Of a stretch of 64,000 nucleotides of DNA, positions 16,689 through 23,658 are shown piece by piece. How positions within the stretch are numbered: position 1 is the stretch's first letter; every line of letters starts with the position of its first letter. The notes under the pieces were generated by a model, which worked only from the letters and a program-made list of their open reading frames with translations, made no database searches and was not told the origin of the DNA. The DNA lies in contig NZ_JAATJM010000001.1 in the NCBI RefSeq assembly GCF_011927945.1, forward strand, positions 1,559,501-1,623,500, in the 5' to 3' direction. This DNA is from Brevundimonas alba. Lineage in GTDB: Bacteria > Pseudomonadota > Alphaproteobacteria > Caulobacterales > Caulobacteraceae. The position numbers were made by a program, and so were the translations under genes.

Positions 16689-17951
16689 TTATTGCACCGG
16701 GTTTACGGCCACCCGATCGATCCAGGCCACGGTCGGCGCGCGGCGGTCGCCGCCACTGCTTTCGAGCCTCAACCATTGGCCGGAACAGTCGCCGGGGACG
16801 GTGAATTCGGCCGAAACCGGGGTCCAGACCGATGCTGAACGCGGCAGGGCGGCAGCGGCGAGCACGCGCCGCTCTCCCGGCGAGCAGGTCACGGACCACA
16901 CCAGCCGCTGGCCGGGTTCCCCCGCCTCGGCCCGCGCTTCCGCCGTCAGCCGATAGCGGCCCGGGCTCAGGAACAGCAGCTGTTCCGCGAACAGGACGCT
17001 GGAATAGCCGTCGTATTCAATGCGCAATGCGGGATCGGCCGGCCTGACCTCGTCCGGCACGATTTCGACGATCGCACCCGCTTCCTGACCCAACCGCCAC
17101 TGGAACGGCTGCGGCGCGGTCTCGTCGTCGAAGCCGCCGTTCGAAACGGCGCCCCGGGCGGGCCGGTTCAGGCGCGCGCGGACCATGCGCAGGGCCGGGA
17201 CCTGGCCCTTGTCGAGCAGGTGCATGTAGAACTGGGCGAGTTCCACGTTGGTCAGGGGCGCCTTGCCACGCTGGAGCATCACAGCGAGGCTGGCCGCGAC
17301 CTGCAGGCCCTCTACCGTTCCGTACAGGCTGTCGAGATAGGACTGACGCCAAGGCGGCCGGGCGTCCAGAAGAGCGGCGATTTCCGGCAGAGCGCGGTTC
17401 GCATCCTGCGTGGCCGCGACGGTGAACAGTCTGAAGACTTGGGGTCGGATGTCTTCGCGACGCCTCACGAGGGTGTCGGCGTGGGCGAAGGCCGAGGCGT
17501 AGTCGCCCCGACGGAGACGGTGCTCCACCAGCCAGGCATGGGCCGGGTCGTCGCGAAGGCTCCAGTTGCCCGCCAGCGTCAGGATATCGTCCGCGGCCGC
17601 TTCACGGCCCGCGCGGGCCTCGGTCAGGCCGACGATCCTGAGGGCCCGGACATCGAACGGGGCCCTGTGCAGAGCGTCGCGCGCGAGTGACGCGGCGTTT
17701 GCATAGCGGCGGGCGTCGTTCGCCTCCTGACCAGCGACGAACTCCGCCTCGGCGGCGCGGCGCAAGACCGTCGGGGAACCGGACGCCGCGCGAACGGCGA
17801 TCTCGGGCGGCGCTCGCTCGATGACCGGCTGAAGCAGGATCTGCCAGCCCAGCCAGACGGCGCCGACCGTCAGAACATACGGGGCGTAGTCCGCAAGCCG
17901 GCCTCGTCCGCGAGCGCGAGGGGCGGCCGGTGCGTCCGCCCGCTCCCTCAA
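16689..17951 (-). CDS. TPR and jelly-roll domain membrane protein of the EPS operon
   Basis: The 420-residue protein starts at TTG 17951, overlapping the wzc stop (TTGA) behind the purine-rich end of wzc. A single membrane anchor (VLTVGAVWLGWQILLQPVI) near residues 28-46 is followed by TPR-like helices (residues 60-270; AEFVAGQEANDARRYANAASLARDAL is interrupted by typical TPR spacing). A C-terminal beta-sandwich (about 280-415) opens VSNGGFDDETAPQPFQWR and ends VAWIDRVAVNPV, the pattern of carbohydrate-binding-module-like jelly rolls. Proteins with this layout accompany Wzc/Wza loci in alphaproteobacteria. A scaffold that touches the nascent polysaccharide in the periplasm is a reasonable inference. 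The domain calls are from sequence pattern only. Confidence 0.82.
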   Translation of the reverse strand: MRERADAPAAPRARGRGRLADYAPYVLTVGAVWLGWQILLQPVIERAPPEIAVRAASGSPTVLRRAAEAEFVAGQEANDARRYANAASLARDALHRAPFDVRALRIVGLTEARAGREAAADDILTLAGNWSLRDDPAHAWLVEHRLRRGDYASAFAHADTLVRRREDIRPQVFRLFTVAATQDANRALPEIAALLDARPPWRQSYLDSLYGTVEGLQVAASLAVMLQRGKAPLTNVELAQFYMHLLDKGQVPALRMVRARLNRPARGAVSNGGFDDETAPQPFQWRLGQEAGAIVEIVPDEVRPADPALRIEYDGYSSVLFAEQLLFLSPGRYRLTAEARAEAGEPGQRLVWSVTCSPGERRVLAAAALPRSASVWTPVSAEFTVPGDCSGQWLRLESSGGDRRAPTVAWIDRVAVNPVQ

Positions 17952-20218
17952 GCCTTCTTGCCCTTCTTGGGCCCGGGCTCGCCGTCAGACCCGTAGGCGT
18001 AGTCGTACGCGTAGTCATAGCCGCCGTAGGAGGTGGTCTTGGCGTTGAACTTGGTCAGCACCGTACCCAGCAGACGGGCCCGGCCGACCTTGAGCCGGCG
18101 CAGGGCGCCCCGGGCCTGACCCCGGCGGGTGCCGCGCGACTCGAGCACGAACAGGACGCCGCCGACGCTCGCCGCCAGCAGGGGGGAGTCCGCAAAGCCG
18201 AGCACGGGCGGCCCGTCGACGATGACGTGGTCGAAGCTGTTGCGCGCCTCGAGCAGGAACTGGCGCAGGCGATCGCTGCCCCACAGTTCCGCGGGGTTCG
18301 GGGGCAGGGGACCGCAGGGGATGAAGAACAGATTGTCCTGACGCGTGCGCTGGACGACGCTCTGCAGGTCGGCCGAGCCGGAGAGCAGATTGCTCATACC
18401 GCGCTCGTTCTCGACCCCGACCACGCGGTGCATGGACGGATTGCGCAGGTCGCCGTCGATCAGCAGCACGCGCTTGCCGACACGGGCGAGGTTGAGCGCC
18501 ACGGCATAGGCGGTCGTGGACTTGCCCTCGGCCGGACGGGCGCTGGAGACCAGCAGGCTGGCCGGAGCGCCATCGGGCGTAGAGAACTGCAGCGCCGTTC
18601 GGAGCGAATAGTAGGCCTCGGAGAAGCCTGACCGGATGTCGGCGAGCGCCGCGGCGGTGGTCTGACCCTTGTCGAGCAGGGGCACGACGCCGAGGACCGG
18701 GACGCCCAGCTTCTTCTCGACGTCGTCCGGCGTGGCCACCGTCTCGTCGAGGGCTTCCAGAACCAGGGCGGCGATGACGCCGAGGCCGAGGCCGAACAGG
18801 GCCGCCAGCGCCAGGTTGATCATCATGTTCGGCTTGGAGGGCGCGGAGGGAGGACGGGCGCTGTCGACGATGGAGATGTTGTTCGCCGTGACGTCGCCGG
18901 TGACCGCGATCTCTTTGTAGCGCTGCAGCAGGCTCTCATAGAGCGTCCGCGTGGTGTCGAGTTCGCGCTGCAGGATGTTGTACTGGATCGAACGGTCCCG
19001 CAGATCCAGCACGTCGCCCTTGAGGCCGTTCACCTGGGCCTGCAGCGAACGCTCCTGATTGGCGGCGACCACATACTGGTTCTGGATCGAGGACCGGATG
19101 TTGGCGGCCAGCGACTGGACCTGGCCGTCGACTTCGTTGATCTGGGCCCGCAGGCGGACCATCTCGGGATAGTCCTCCTGATAGACGCTGAGCTTCTGCT
19201 GGTACTCGGAATCCAGCTGGGCGCGCTGCTCGGTGAGACGCTGGATGGAGGGGTTCTGCAGCACTTCCGGCAGGGTCATTAGCTGGCTGGTGCGGGCCGA
19301 ACGCCATTTCTCCTCGGCGGCCACACGGGCAGCGCGGGCGGTCGCGAGTGAGCTGTTCAGCGCCACAAGGTTGTTCGAGGCGAGCGACTGGCTGGCGCCG
19401 CTGTTCGCGTCGCCCTCGTCGGACTCGCCGACGTTGATGATCTGCTGGTTCGCGGCGTAGGCGACGAGTTGACGCTCGGCCTCTTCAAGGCGGCCCTTGG
19501 TCTGGGCGATGCGCTCCTCGAGGAACTCGCGGGCATAGGCCGAGCTCTCGTATTTCCGGTCCAGATTGGACTGGATGAAGTTCTCGGCGAAGGCGTTGGC
19601 GATCCGCGCGGCGACCACGGGGTCGGGATTGTCGAAGCTGATGGCGACCAGCCGGGATCCCCGCACGGGCGTGACGCCGAGCCCCTCCTGAATCACACCG
19701 AGAGCCACGGCGCGGCGGCGCTCGGCCTGGGCGGCGGCGGTGCCGGAGCGGGCCGGGGGCTCGGCGCCGATCGAGGCGAGCGCCTGATCGGAACTGGCGA
19801 GGCCAAGGCTCTCGACGACGCGTTCGGCCAGCGACCGGCTGCGCAGCAGGCCGTACTGGGTCTGGAAGAACTCTTCCCCCATGGCCATGTTTTCACGCGG
19901 CGTGACGTCTTCGGAGGTGACGACCCGGGCGGCCTCGCGGTCGATCTGCAGGGTCGCCGTGGCCGTGTAGATCGGCGTCATCAGCAGGGTCAGGGCCGCG
20001 CCGATGGCGAGAGCGCCGAGGAAGCAGCCGAGGATCAGGATGCGGTGCTTGAGCGCCAGCCTCCAGTAGGAGGCCAGGTCGAACGCCGGCGCTTCCTGCG
20101 GTTCTTCGCTCCAGAGGGCGGCCTGATCGTCTTCGAAGACGGCATCGCCGAATCCTCCGGCCGCGCGGCCCGCGCGCGGATTACGATCGTCAGCGGAGGA
20201 GGGATCGCCCAGCATCAT
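17948..20218 (-). CDS. Wzc-type polysaccharide co-polymerase / BY tyrosine kinase
   Basis: The 756-residue protein is the full two-part co-polymerase. An N-terminal Wzz domain with a transmembrane segment (LILGCFLGALAIGAALTLLM) leads to a long coiled-coil periplasmic region (about 190-450), a GNVR-type segment, and a second transmembrane helix near residues 465-490. The cytoplasmic kinase follows: Walker A in SSARPAEGKSTTA, Walker A' in VLLIDGDLRNPS and Walker B in HVIVDGPPVLG. The C-terminus carries the autophosphorylated cluster YGGYDYAYDYAYGS. It controls chain length and export with the Wza-like lipoprotein and the PHP phosphatase encoded nearby. It is the first gene of the minus-strand EPS operon. 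ATG 20215 is an equally possible start. Confidence 0.95.
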   Translation of the reverse strand: MMLGDPSSADDRNPRAGRAAGGFGDAVFEDDQAALWSEEPQEAPAFDLASYWRLALKHRILILGCFLGALAIGAALTLLMTPIYTATATLQIDREAARVVTSEDVTPRENMAMGEEFFQTQYGLLRSRSLAERVVESLGLASSDQALASIGAEPPARSGTAAAQAERRRAVALGVIQEGLGVTPVRGSRLVAISFDNPDPVVAARIANAFAENFIQSNLDRKYESSAYAREFLEERIAQTKGRLEEAERQLVAYAANQQIINVGESDEGDANSGASQSLASNNLVALNSSLATARAARVAAEEKWRSARTSQLMTLPEVLQNPSIQRLTEQRAQLDSEYQQKLSVYQEDYPEMVRLRAQINEVDGQVQSLAANIRSSIQNQYVVAANQERSLQAQVNGLKGDVLDLRDRSIQYNILQRELDTTRTLYESLLQRYKEIAVTGDVTANNISIVDSARPPSAPSKPNMMINLALAALFGLGLGVIAALVLEALDETVATPDDVEKKLGVPVLGVVPLLDKGQTTAAALADIRSGFSEAYYSLRTALQFSTPDGAPASLLVSSARPAEGKSTTAYAVALNLARVGKRVLLIDGDLRNPSMHRVVGVENERGMSNLLSGSADLQSVVQRTRQDNLFFIPCGPLPPNPAELWGSDRLRQFLLEARNSFDHVIVDGPPVLGFADSPLLAASVGGVLFVLESRGTRRGQARGALRRLKVGRARLLGTVLTKFNAKTTSYGGYDYAYDYAYGSDGEPGPKKGKKA

Positions 20219-20264
20219 TCAGTCGCTCATACGGTGGCGGCCCGGCCGCCGGTCACGTCAGGTT

Positions 20265-20288
20265 CGAGGCTGATATCGCAAAGCCTCG
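20265..20288. promoter_or_regulatory. Inverted repeat upstream of wzc
   Basis: CGAGGCT (20265-20271) and AGCCTCG (20282-20288) form a perfect 7-bp inverted repeat with a 10-nt spacer, 47 bp upstream of the wzc start on the minus strand. It could be an operator or a 5'-leader hairpin. The rest of 20219-20608 holds no convincing gene, only three GCAGGT copies (20361, 20385, 20398), the second and ACCTGC at 20394 forming a 6-bp inverted repeat. Confidence 0.3.
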
Positions 20289-20608
20289 GCGGGCGCACAC
20301 GAATTCCGCCTGAGACAGGCCGTCCACATGCGCGCATCTTGTTCTCGTCGGGGGGCGCCCGCAGGTCAAGCCGGAGGCTGGCCGGCAGGTGAAACCTGCA
20401 GGTCAGGATCGGCCGCGGACGATCGTTTCTGCGAGGGTTGCACGGTCCAGCTTCGATCCCAGACGACTTCGCTGTATAGGCCGGCCGTTCGCGCGCCGAA
20501 GGGCGACTGTTCGAGGCCCCGGCGACGCTCGAGGCGCGGCCGGTCCAGTCCATCCGTGCTGTGTATCGCCATCGTCCCTTCCCTCCCCGGAGACGTTAAC
20601 CCAGTTCC

Positions 20609-21007
20609 ATGAGACGTGCGAATCACCCCGACTCCCGCGGCCCAGGACCGCGAAACGAACCCGGTCTCCGGCTGTTCCGTACGGCTACGCTGGTCTGGGC
20701 GGTTGTGATGGCGTGGCTGGCGTTCCGCCCCGTCACCGGCGTGGAGGGCGGGCTTCCGTGGGACAAGGCCAATCACGCCCTGGCCTTCATCGTGCTGACG
20801 GCCCTGGCGGGCCGGGGATGGCCGGTCCTGTCGCGAGCGGCGCTGTTTCTCATCATGCTCGTCGCAGGGATCGGCATCGAGCTGGTACAGGGACTGCCCC
20901 AGATCGGCAGGGACGCGGACGTCTGGGATGTCGTCGCGGACGCCGTCGGAATCCTGGTCGGTTTGGCGCTGCTCGGCTGGCTGCGCCGATCCCGCTGGCG
21001 TGCCTAG
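20609..21007 (+). CDS. VanZ-like membrane protein
   Basis: The 132-residue protein has four hydrophobic segments and the VanZ-like motifs: FRPVTG after the first helix, WDKANHALAFIVLTALAG, and IGIELVQGLPQIGRDADVWDV followed by ADAVGILVGL. In this family the conserved DK..H and E..Q...R..D.D residues face the same side of the bundle. VanZ-like proteins often sit next to exopolysaccharide or exosortase loci; their molecular role there is not established. It is divergent from wzc, with a 390-bp region between, and its stop overlaps the convergent M48 gene by 4 bp. It starts at ATG 20609. Confidence 0.88.
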   Translation: MRRANHPDSRGPGPRNEPGLRLFRTATLVWAVVMAWLAFRPVTGVEGGLPWDKANHALAFIVLTALAGRGWPVLSRAALFLIMLVAGIGIELVQGLPQIGRDADVWDVVADAVGILVGLALLGWLRRSRWRA

Positions 21008-22023
21008 GGGATAAGCGGGCGTCCGGCGGCCTTGCGTGAGGCGATGTCCTCGAGCACCGGCTGCAGCGCCCGACGGCGGCCGTCGGCGGACTGATAAATG
21101 CCCCCCGCATTGAACTGCGGTCCGCCCGCGCCTTCGTCGACCGTCGCCCAGCTCGTGAGAAACTCCATGGCGCGTGACGGGTCGAACTCCGCCCGCGTCA
21201 GGAGGAACAGGCCCATCCGGTCGGCGTCGGCTTCCGAAGACAGAGACAGACCCCGGCGCATCGAGATCGCCCAGTTCAGCCCGCCCCGGACCCCGACCAC
21301 GTCGGGCTGTGTGCGATGTTCAAGCACCGCGTGCGCCAGTTCGTGGGCGAGGACGAAAGCCAGCTCGTCGTCGTTCTCGGCCAGATTGGCCATGCCGTCG
21401 GAGATGAAGATGTGCCGCCCGTCAGCCCGGCTTCGGAACGTCCCGGTGACTTCCACCTGCGTCGGGTAGGCGCAGGCGAGCACCGGCCGCAACGCGACGT
21501 CCCGCTCACGCCCGTCACGCCGCACCTTCAGTGTGACTGGACCGGCCGCGAGCGCGGCGTCCAGACGCGTGCTGTTGGCCGCAAGCCCGTCATAGGATTC
21601 GGCCGCGCCGGCTTCGCCCCGACTGAGCGCCTCGCCATTCACCGCGACGATCAGGTCGCCGGGTGCGAGACCCGCCTCGGACGCCGGGCTTCCGACCGGA
21701 GCCGCGACCACGCCGGGCAGGTCGCCGTTCAGTCCGAACCGCGCCTCGGCCAGCGGCCTGAGCTCGGCGCCGTACTGGCTGGCGGATTGCAGGGTCCAGC
21801 CGGCGCGCTGATGGCTCACAGGGCAGAGGTCGGCATTGGCGCGCGCGAGCCGCCACGCCACCTCGGCCACCCGGACATCCAGCCGCGTCAGCCGGTCCAG
21901 CCGAACGGCCGGACCATCCTGAATGCCGGCGGCGCCGGCGTCCGGCGCAGGATGGCCGCAGCCGCCGGCGGCAAGCGCCAGCGCCAGCGTTCCTGCCGCG
22001 ATCAGGCGTGCAGGCCTCCGCAC
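21004..22023 (-). CDS. M48-family metallopeptidase lipoprotein with PDZ domain
   Basis: The 339-residue protein starts at GTG 22023, 4 bp after the Wza-like gene, so the two share an operon. The N-terminus is a lipoprotein signal (LALALAAGGC, lipidated Cys22). A PDZ-like segment (VAAPVGSPASEAGLAPGDLIVAVNG, here interrupted in quotation) spans about residues 100-175. The zinc motif HELAH lies near residue 227 and the third ligand is in SSEADADRMG, as in M48 peptidases such as BepA, LoiP and HtpX. It is probably anchored in the outer or inner membrane facing the periplasm. Quality control or maturation of the neighbouring outer-membrane export protein is an attractive inference but has no direct support. 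Confidence 0.9.
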   Translation of the reverse strand: MRRPARLIAAGTLALALAAGGCGHPAPDAGAAGIQDGPAVRLDRLTRLDVRVAEVAWRLARANADLCPVSHQRAGWTLQSASQYGAELRPLAEARFGLNGDLPGVVAAPVGSPASEAGLAPGDLIVAVNGEALSRGEAGAAESYDGLAANSTRLDAALAAGPVTLKVRRDGRERDVALRPVLACAYPTQVEVTGTFRSRADGRHIFISDGMANLAENDDELAFVLAHELAHAVLEHRTQPDVVGVRGGLNWAISMRRGLSLSSEADADRMGLFLLTRAEFDPSRAMEFLTSWATVDEGAGGPQFNAGGIYQSADGRRRALQPVLEDIASRKAAGRPLIP

Positions 22024-22027
22024 GGGA

Positions 22028-22726
22028 TCAGAACGGACGGAAGATCGACAGGGCGGGAAGGGCGTTGAGGAGCTCGCGCATGTTGGCGCTCATCCGCGAG
22101 GTGTCGACGACGATGACGTCGTCGCCCAGCACCCTCGGGTCCTCGGCGCGGCCCTGACGGATGGCGGCGAGATCGAACAGGGCCACCGAGCGCTGGCCGT
22201 CGATGGTGCGGAACACAGCGACCTTGGTCAGGTCGGCGACACGGCTGGGGCCTTCGGCCATGGCGACGGCCTGCAGCAGCGAGGTCGTGCCGCGCATGGT
22301 GTAGACGCCGGGCTTGGTCACGGCGCCGTCGACGGTGATCTTCTGGCTGGCCGCCTCGGTCACGGTGACGGTGACCTGCGGGTTGCGCAGATACTGGCTG
22401 CTGAGCCGCTCGGCGACGGCGGCCGACAGTTCGCCCGACGTCAGGCCGGTCGCGCGGACCGCGCCGATCAGCGGCATCTGGATGTCCCCGGAGGTATCCA
22501 CGGTCAGGCTGTCGAACGACAGGTCGGGCACCTGGAAGACCCGCAGGCTCAGCTTGTCGCCAACGCCGATCCGGTATTCGGTCTGGGGCGCCGAAGAGAT
22601 TTGCCCGGCGGTCTGCAGGTCGACGGGCTGGGCCGCCGTCATCTGGCCGACGTCCATCTTCGTTCCACCGCAGGCAGCGAGAAGGGTGGCCGAGGCGATC
22701 AGGACCAGCGATAGGGCGCGCATCAT
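22028..22726 (-). CDS. Wza-type polysaccharide export lipoprotein
   Basis: The 232-residue protein starts at ATG 22726 with a lipoprotein signal (LVLIASATLLAACGG, lipidated Cys19). The Poly_export domain is recognisable from YRIGVGDKLSLRVFQVPDLS, through IQMPLIGAVRATGLTSGEL, to NPQVTVTVTEA, followed by one SLBB domain (KITVDGAVTKPGVYTMRGTTS). It is shorter than E. coli Wza (about 380 residues), lacking extra SLBB repeats and a clear C-terminal membrane helix, as in many alphaproteobacterial versions. It should form the outer-membrane or periplasmic channel for the exopolysaccharide, working with Wzc. It is 20 bp downstream of the phosphatase gene and 4 bp upstream of the M48 gene. Confidence 0.94.
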   Translation of the reverse strand: MMRALSLVLIASATLLAACGGTKMDVGQMTAAQPVDLQTAGQISSAPQTEYRIGVGDKLSLRVFQVPDLSFDSLTVDTSGDIQMPLIGAVRATGLTSGELSAAVAERLSSQYLRNPQVTVTVTEAASQKITVDGAVTKPGVYTMRGTTSLLQAVAMAEGPSRVADLTKVAVFRTIDGQRSVALFDLAAIRQGRAEDPRVLGDDVIVVDTSRMSANMRELLNALPALSIFRPF

Positions 22727-22746
22727 GGGCGACAGTACCTTGAAAC

Positions 22747-23541
22747 TCAGGCGGCCTTGAACAGCCGTTTGAAGAAACCGGGCCGGGAAGCCTGGCGCGG
22801 GGCGCCGACCGCGGGGGGGACCGAGGCTGGCGTAGCGTTTTCCAGCACGGCGAGGGGTCGGGTCAACACCATGTCCTTCGCCGCCTGCTCACCGAGCCTG
22901 CGGGAGACCGCCTCGACGGCCTCGGACAGCACCGGCGAACGGCTGCGAAGATTGTGGGCGTCGGTGGCGAGAATATGGACGATGCCCTCGTCCAGCATGC
23001 GCTCGGCCCAGTATTGGGTGCGCTTGCCGAACCGGCCGGTGACGGACCCAGCCGTGATCTGCATCCACGCCCCGACCTCGGCCATCTGAACCATCAGCTC
23101 GTACTGATCCTCGATCCAGCGCAGGCGCTCGGGATGGGTGATCAGCGGGTGGAAGCCGGCGGCCATGCAGTCGAACACGGCGTCCGCCATGCGCGGCGGC
23201 GCGGTGTTGTGGGGCGGCTCGAACAGGAAGTAGCGCGTGTCCGCGAGGGTCAGCTTCGAGCCGTCACGCAGACCCGAGGCGAGCCCCGGCACGAGGTGCA
23301 CATCAGCGCCCGTGACGAGCTTGAGGGGAATGCCAGCCTGGTCGAGTTCGGCCTGCAGGGCCACCACGGCGGCGCGCACTCCGTCGGAGGTGTTCTCGTA
23401 ATAGCCCGGCATCATGTGGGGGGTGCAGGCGGTGACGGTGATGCCGTCGGCGACAGCCATCCGCGCCATCTGAAGCGAGGTTTCGAGGTCCGGCGCCCCG
23501 TCGTCTATGCCGGGTAGAATATGGCAGTGCAGATCGATCAA
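22747..23541 (-). CDS. CpsB/YwqE-type PHP tyrosine phosphatase
   Basis: The 264-residue protein starts at TTG 23541 (MIDLHCHILPGIDDGAPD), the diagnostic N-terminus of the CpsB/CapC/YwqE manganese-dependent phosphatases. Other metal-binding motifs are ACTPHMMPG, GADVHLVPG, PLITHPERL and ILATDAHN. It dephosphorylates the tyrosine cluster of Wzc-type kinases, and a Wzc gene lies 2.5 kb away. The C-terminal 30 residues are Pro/Ala-rich and end in a basic-hydrophobic FFKRLFKAA, which may help membrane association. Finding a PHP-type phosphatase (common in Gram-positives) rather than the low-molecular-weight Wzb is usual for several alphaproteobacteria. It leads a three-gene operon with wza-like and M48 genes. 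Confidence 0.93.
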   Translation of the reverse strand: MIDLHCHILPGIDDGAPDLETSLQMARMAVADGITVTACTPHMMPGYYENTSDGVRAAVVALQAELDQAGIPLKLVTGADVHLVPGLASGLRDGSKLTLADTRYFLFEPPHNTAPPRMADAVFDCMAAGFHPLITHPERLRWIEDQYELMVQMAEVGAWMQITAGSVTGRFGKRTQYWAERMLDEGIVHILATDAHNLRSRSPVLSEAVEAVSRRLGEQAAKDMVLTRPLAVLENATPASVPPAVGAPRQASRPGFFKRLFKAA

Positions 23542-23658
23542 GTCAGTCTCGCGTCCGGGCCCTGTCTCTAGAGGACAGCGTCGCCGGTGAACAGGGGATG
23601 AAGCCCGGCCCCCCGGCCGGTGATCCTGAACGCGAACCGTGACGGTTGGTTCAGATCG

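Noticed and set aside
20227..20553. 108-codon minus-strand frame in the wzc-vanZ intergenic region
   Set aside because: No ribosome-binding site, odd Arg/Pro-rich composition and no family; the region looks regulatory.
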